A stretch of DNA of 64,000 nt from Prevotella sp. E13-17. GTDB lineage: Bacteria > Bacteroidota > Bacteroidia > Bacteroidales > Bacteroidaceae. The notes beneath the pieces were generated by a model. The model did not search any database, was not told where the DNA came from, and saw nothing but the letters and a program-made list of their open reading frames with translations. The stretch lies in the NCBI RefSeq assembly GCF_022024035.1, contig NZ_CP091787.1, forward strand, positions 1,364,001-1,428,000, read 5' to 3'. Within the stretch, counting starts at the first letter, position 1. Each line of letters starts with the position of its first letter. A program made the position numbers and the translations under genes. Below, one piece after another: positions 62,765 through 64,000 of this stretch.

Positions 62765-64000
62765 ATGGTTGAGAATAAGAAAGAACCCAAATTGACCTAT
62801 GCATTAAATGCATTTGGGAAAATGATCTACATTAATGATGTGGAAAGGGGACTTTCATGTAATTGTCGTTGTCCAAAGTGTAAAGAACCATTGGTTGCAA
62901 GACTTGGTCATGAAGGTGGTAGACAAGCTCATTTTGCACATAAAAAAGACTCCGACTGTCATGGTTCATACATGACGGCTCTACACAAATTGGCTGAACA
63001 AATTATCGAAGAGGAAAAAGCCGTGATGGCTCCGAAGTATAAAGAAGTTGCCAAGCAAAAATTGTCATTTACAAAAGTAGAAGTGGAGTTACGAGTTGAA
63101 CGAAAGGACTTACAACCAGATGTAGTGGGAGTCACAGAAGATGGTTTACGCTGGTTTGTTGAAATTCGAAATACTCACGAAGTTGACGAAACAAAAAAGG
63201 AGAAACTAAAAGAATCAAATATCACATGTTTAGAGATTGATGTAAGAGAGCAAAAGTTAGAAAACTTAAAATCATTTATACTTGAATCTGCTGATAATAG
63301 ACAATGGATAAACAATCCCAATTATGATGCTCAAATTATTGAATTAAAGCGCAAGAGAGTGTCATTGTTGGAAGAATATTTGTTATGTTGTACAGAACTT
63401 ACAATTCCTGCGTTTGATGATTACGATAGCAGAATCATTTCAATTAAGGAATCATCTGTTCTGTCCAGATCGGATGATATGCTTTTCTCGCAAATAAAAG
63501 TTATATCGTCTGATGGTATACCTTATATATTTAACATTTGTAGCCAAGATAAATTAGCAACCATTAAACACGGGAAAGATGAAGGTGGTTGTAACGAATT
63601 GATTATAAATATAGATTGTTTTTCTATTGAAGATGATATCAATTCAAATTCACTAAATCTATCATGGTTGCATAATTATTTTAAAGAGAAGGAAATAGAA
63701 GAAAAAGTAAGAGAATACAAAAACAATCCTAACTATGAATTAAAACCATTTTCTGATTGCCTCCGTGTATGTAAGTATAGACCTTTTAAAGGTGAATGTA
63801 TATACAAAAAGGACACAGTCTCCATTCGTGGTATTTATTATGTTGTATGTAACAAAGAGAAACGTCAAAAAGATGAAAATGAATTTCAACCATATTTTGA
63901 ATCTCGTGAGAACTCTTATGCAAGCCCCAATAATGTAAAGTCTCAGAGGCAGTTAAATGGAACGTCTTCGAGTGATAATCTTCCCTTTGAAAGATATTGG
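62765..64000 (+). CDS. CoiA-like nuclease, truncated by the window end
   Basis: The reading frame is open from ATG 62765 to the last base (412 codons, no stop), so the 3' end is missing. The N-terminal zinc-finger-like region has 'CNCRCPKCKEPLVARLG', 'RQAHFAHKKDSDCHG' and 'MTALHKLAEQIIEEE', as in CoiA-like proteins. A PD-(D/E)XK-type nuclease segment follows with 'LQPDVVGVTEDGLRWFVEIR' and 'NTHEVDETKKEKLKE', where CoiA homologs have 'EIQNS'. A second Cys-rich patch (C-x3-C...GEC...VCN) lies near the end. CoiA promotes natural transformation; here a foreign-DNA or defence role is equally possible given the DUF262 neighbour. Confidence 0.75.
   Translation, partial: MVENKKEPKLTYALNAFGKMIYINDVERGLSCNCRCPKCKEPLVARLGHEGGRQAHFAHKKDSDCHGSYMTALHKLAEQIIEEEKAVMAPKYKEVAKQKLSFTKVEVELRVERKDLQPDVVGVTEDGLRWFVEIRNTHEVDETKKEKLKESNITCLEIDVREQKLENLKSFILESADNRQWINNPNYDAQIIELKRKRVSLLEEYLLCCTELTIPAFDDYDSRIISIKESSVLSRSDDMLFSQIKVISSDGIPYIFNICSQDKLATIKHGKDEGGCNELIINIDCFSIEDDINSNSLNLSWLHNYFKEKEIEEKVREYKNNPNYELKPFSDCLRVCKYRPFKGECIYKKDTVSIRGIYYVVCNKEKRQKDENEFQPYFESRENSYASPNNVKSQRQLNGTSSSDNLPFERYW

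Overview
The window looks like a chromosome segment of a Bacteroidales bacterium, most likely Prevotellaceae. Three things support this. Many genes carry the Bacteroidetes promoter form TTTG-N19/20-TAnnTTTG. The lineage-typical gene set is present (rpmB-rpmG-DUF4295, nqrABCDEF, mutAB, K+-type membrane pyrophosphatase, 'smalltalk' micro-proteins beside an HU-like gene). Lipoproteins and signal peptides follow Bacteroidetes style. The genus is inferred, not proven. No tRNA, rRNA, CRISPR array or intact insertion sequence was seen.

Layout. 0.1-3.7 kb: two exported proteins of unknown role, one with zinc-ribbon-like modules and a degenerate FGE-like domain, one with YD-type repeats. 3.9-11.6 kb (minus): pyruvate:ferredoxin oxidoreductase, an AAA ATPase with an altered Walker B, a small lipoprotein and the membrane pyrophosphatase. 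11.7-17.0 kb (plus): an ATP-grasp-like protein, then mutA-mutB. 17.1-26.7 kb (minus): htpG, then yidC, DUF1846, an S9 peptidase and an MFS carrier in apparent operon order. 26.8-29.4 kb: reverse rubrerythrin, a beta-helix lipoprotein whose start codon lies inside a terminator-like hairpin, and a LuxR-type regulator with a degenerate receiver. 29.4-30.1 kb: a probable small RNA and three consecutive 22-bp periodic word arrays. 30.1-34.5 kb (minus): TamB-like protein. 34.7-40.3 kb: complete Na+-NQR operon. 40.5-46.8 kb: fur, purA, hisS, map, tsaD, cinA and ribosomal genes. 46.9-52.5 kb: surface-polysaccharide glycosyltransferases and a flippase in two divergent units. 52.6-55.6 kb: UvrD/PcrA helicase and an exported nitroreductase-fold protein. 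55.6-58.5 kb: a repeat-rich region with two smalltalk genes, an HU-like gene, a second candidate small RNA and a large AT palindrome. 58.5-64 kb: accessory genes (YubB-like, DUF262-HNH, two paralogous secreted proteins, and a CoiA-like nuclease cut by the window end).

How the genes fit together. PFOR, methylmalonyl-CoA mutase, membrane pyrophosphatase and Na+-NQR fit an anaerobic fermenter that makes succinate/propionate and conserves energy as an ion gradient. Rubrerythrin and HtpG are divergently placed stress genes.

The least explained signal is non-coding. Several intergenic regions hold short arrays in which a word of about 6-14 nt recurs every 20-22 bp, near two helical turns. The word differs at each locus but the spacing does not. 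Four of the loci start just downstream of a stop codon, and many words are palindromic or occur in both orientations.
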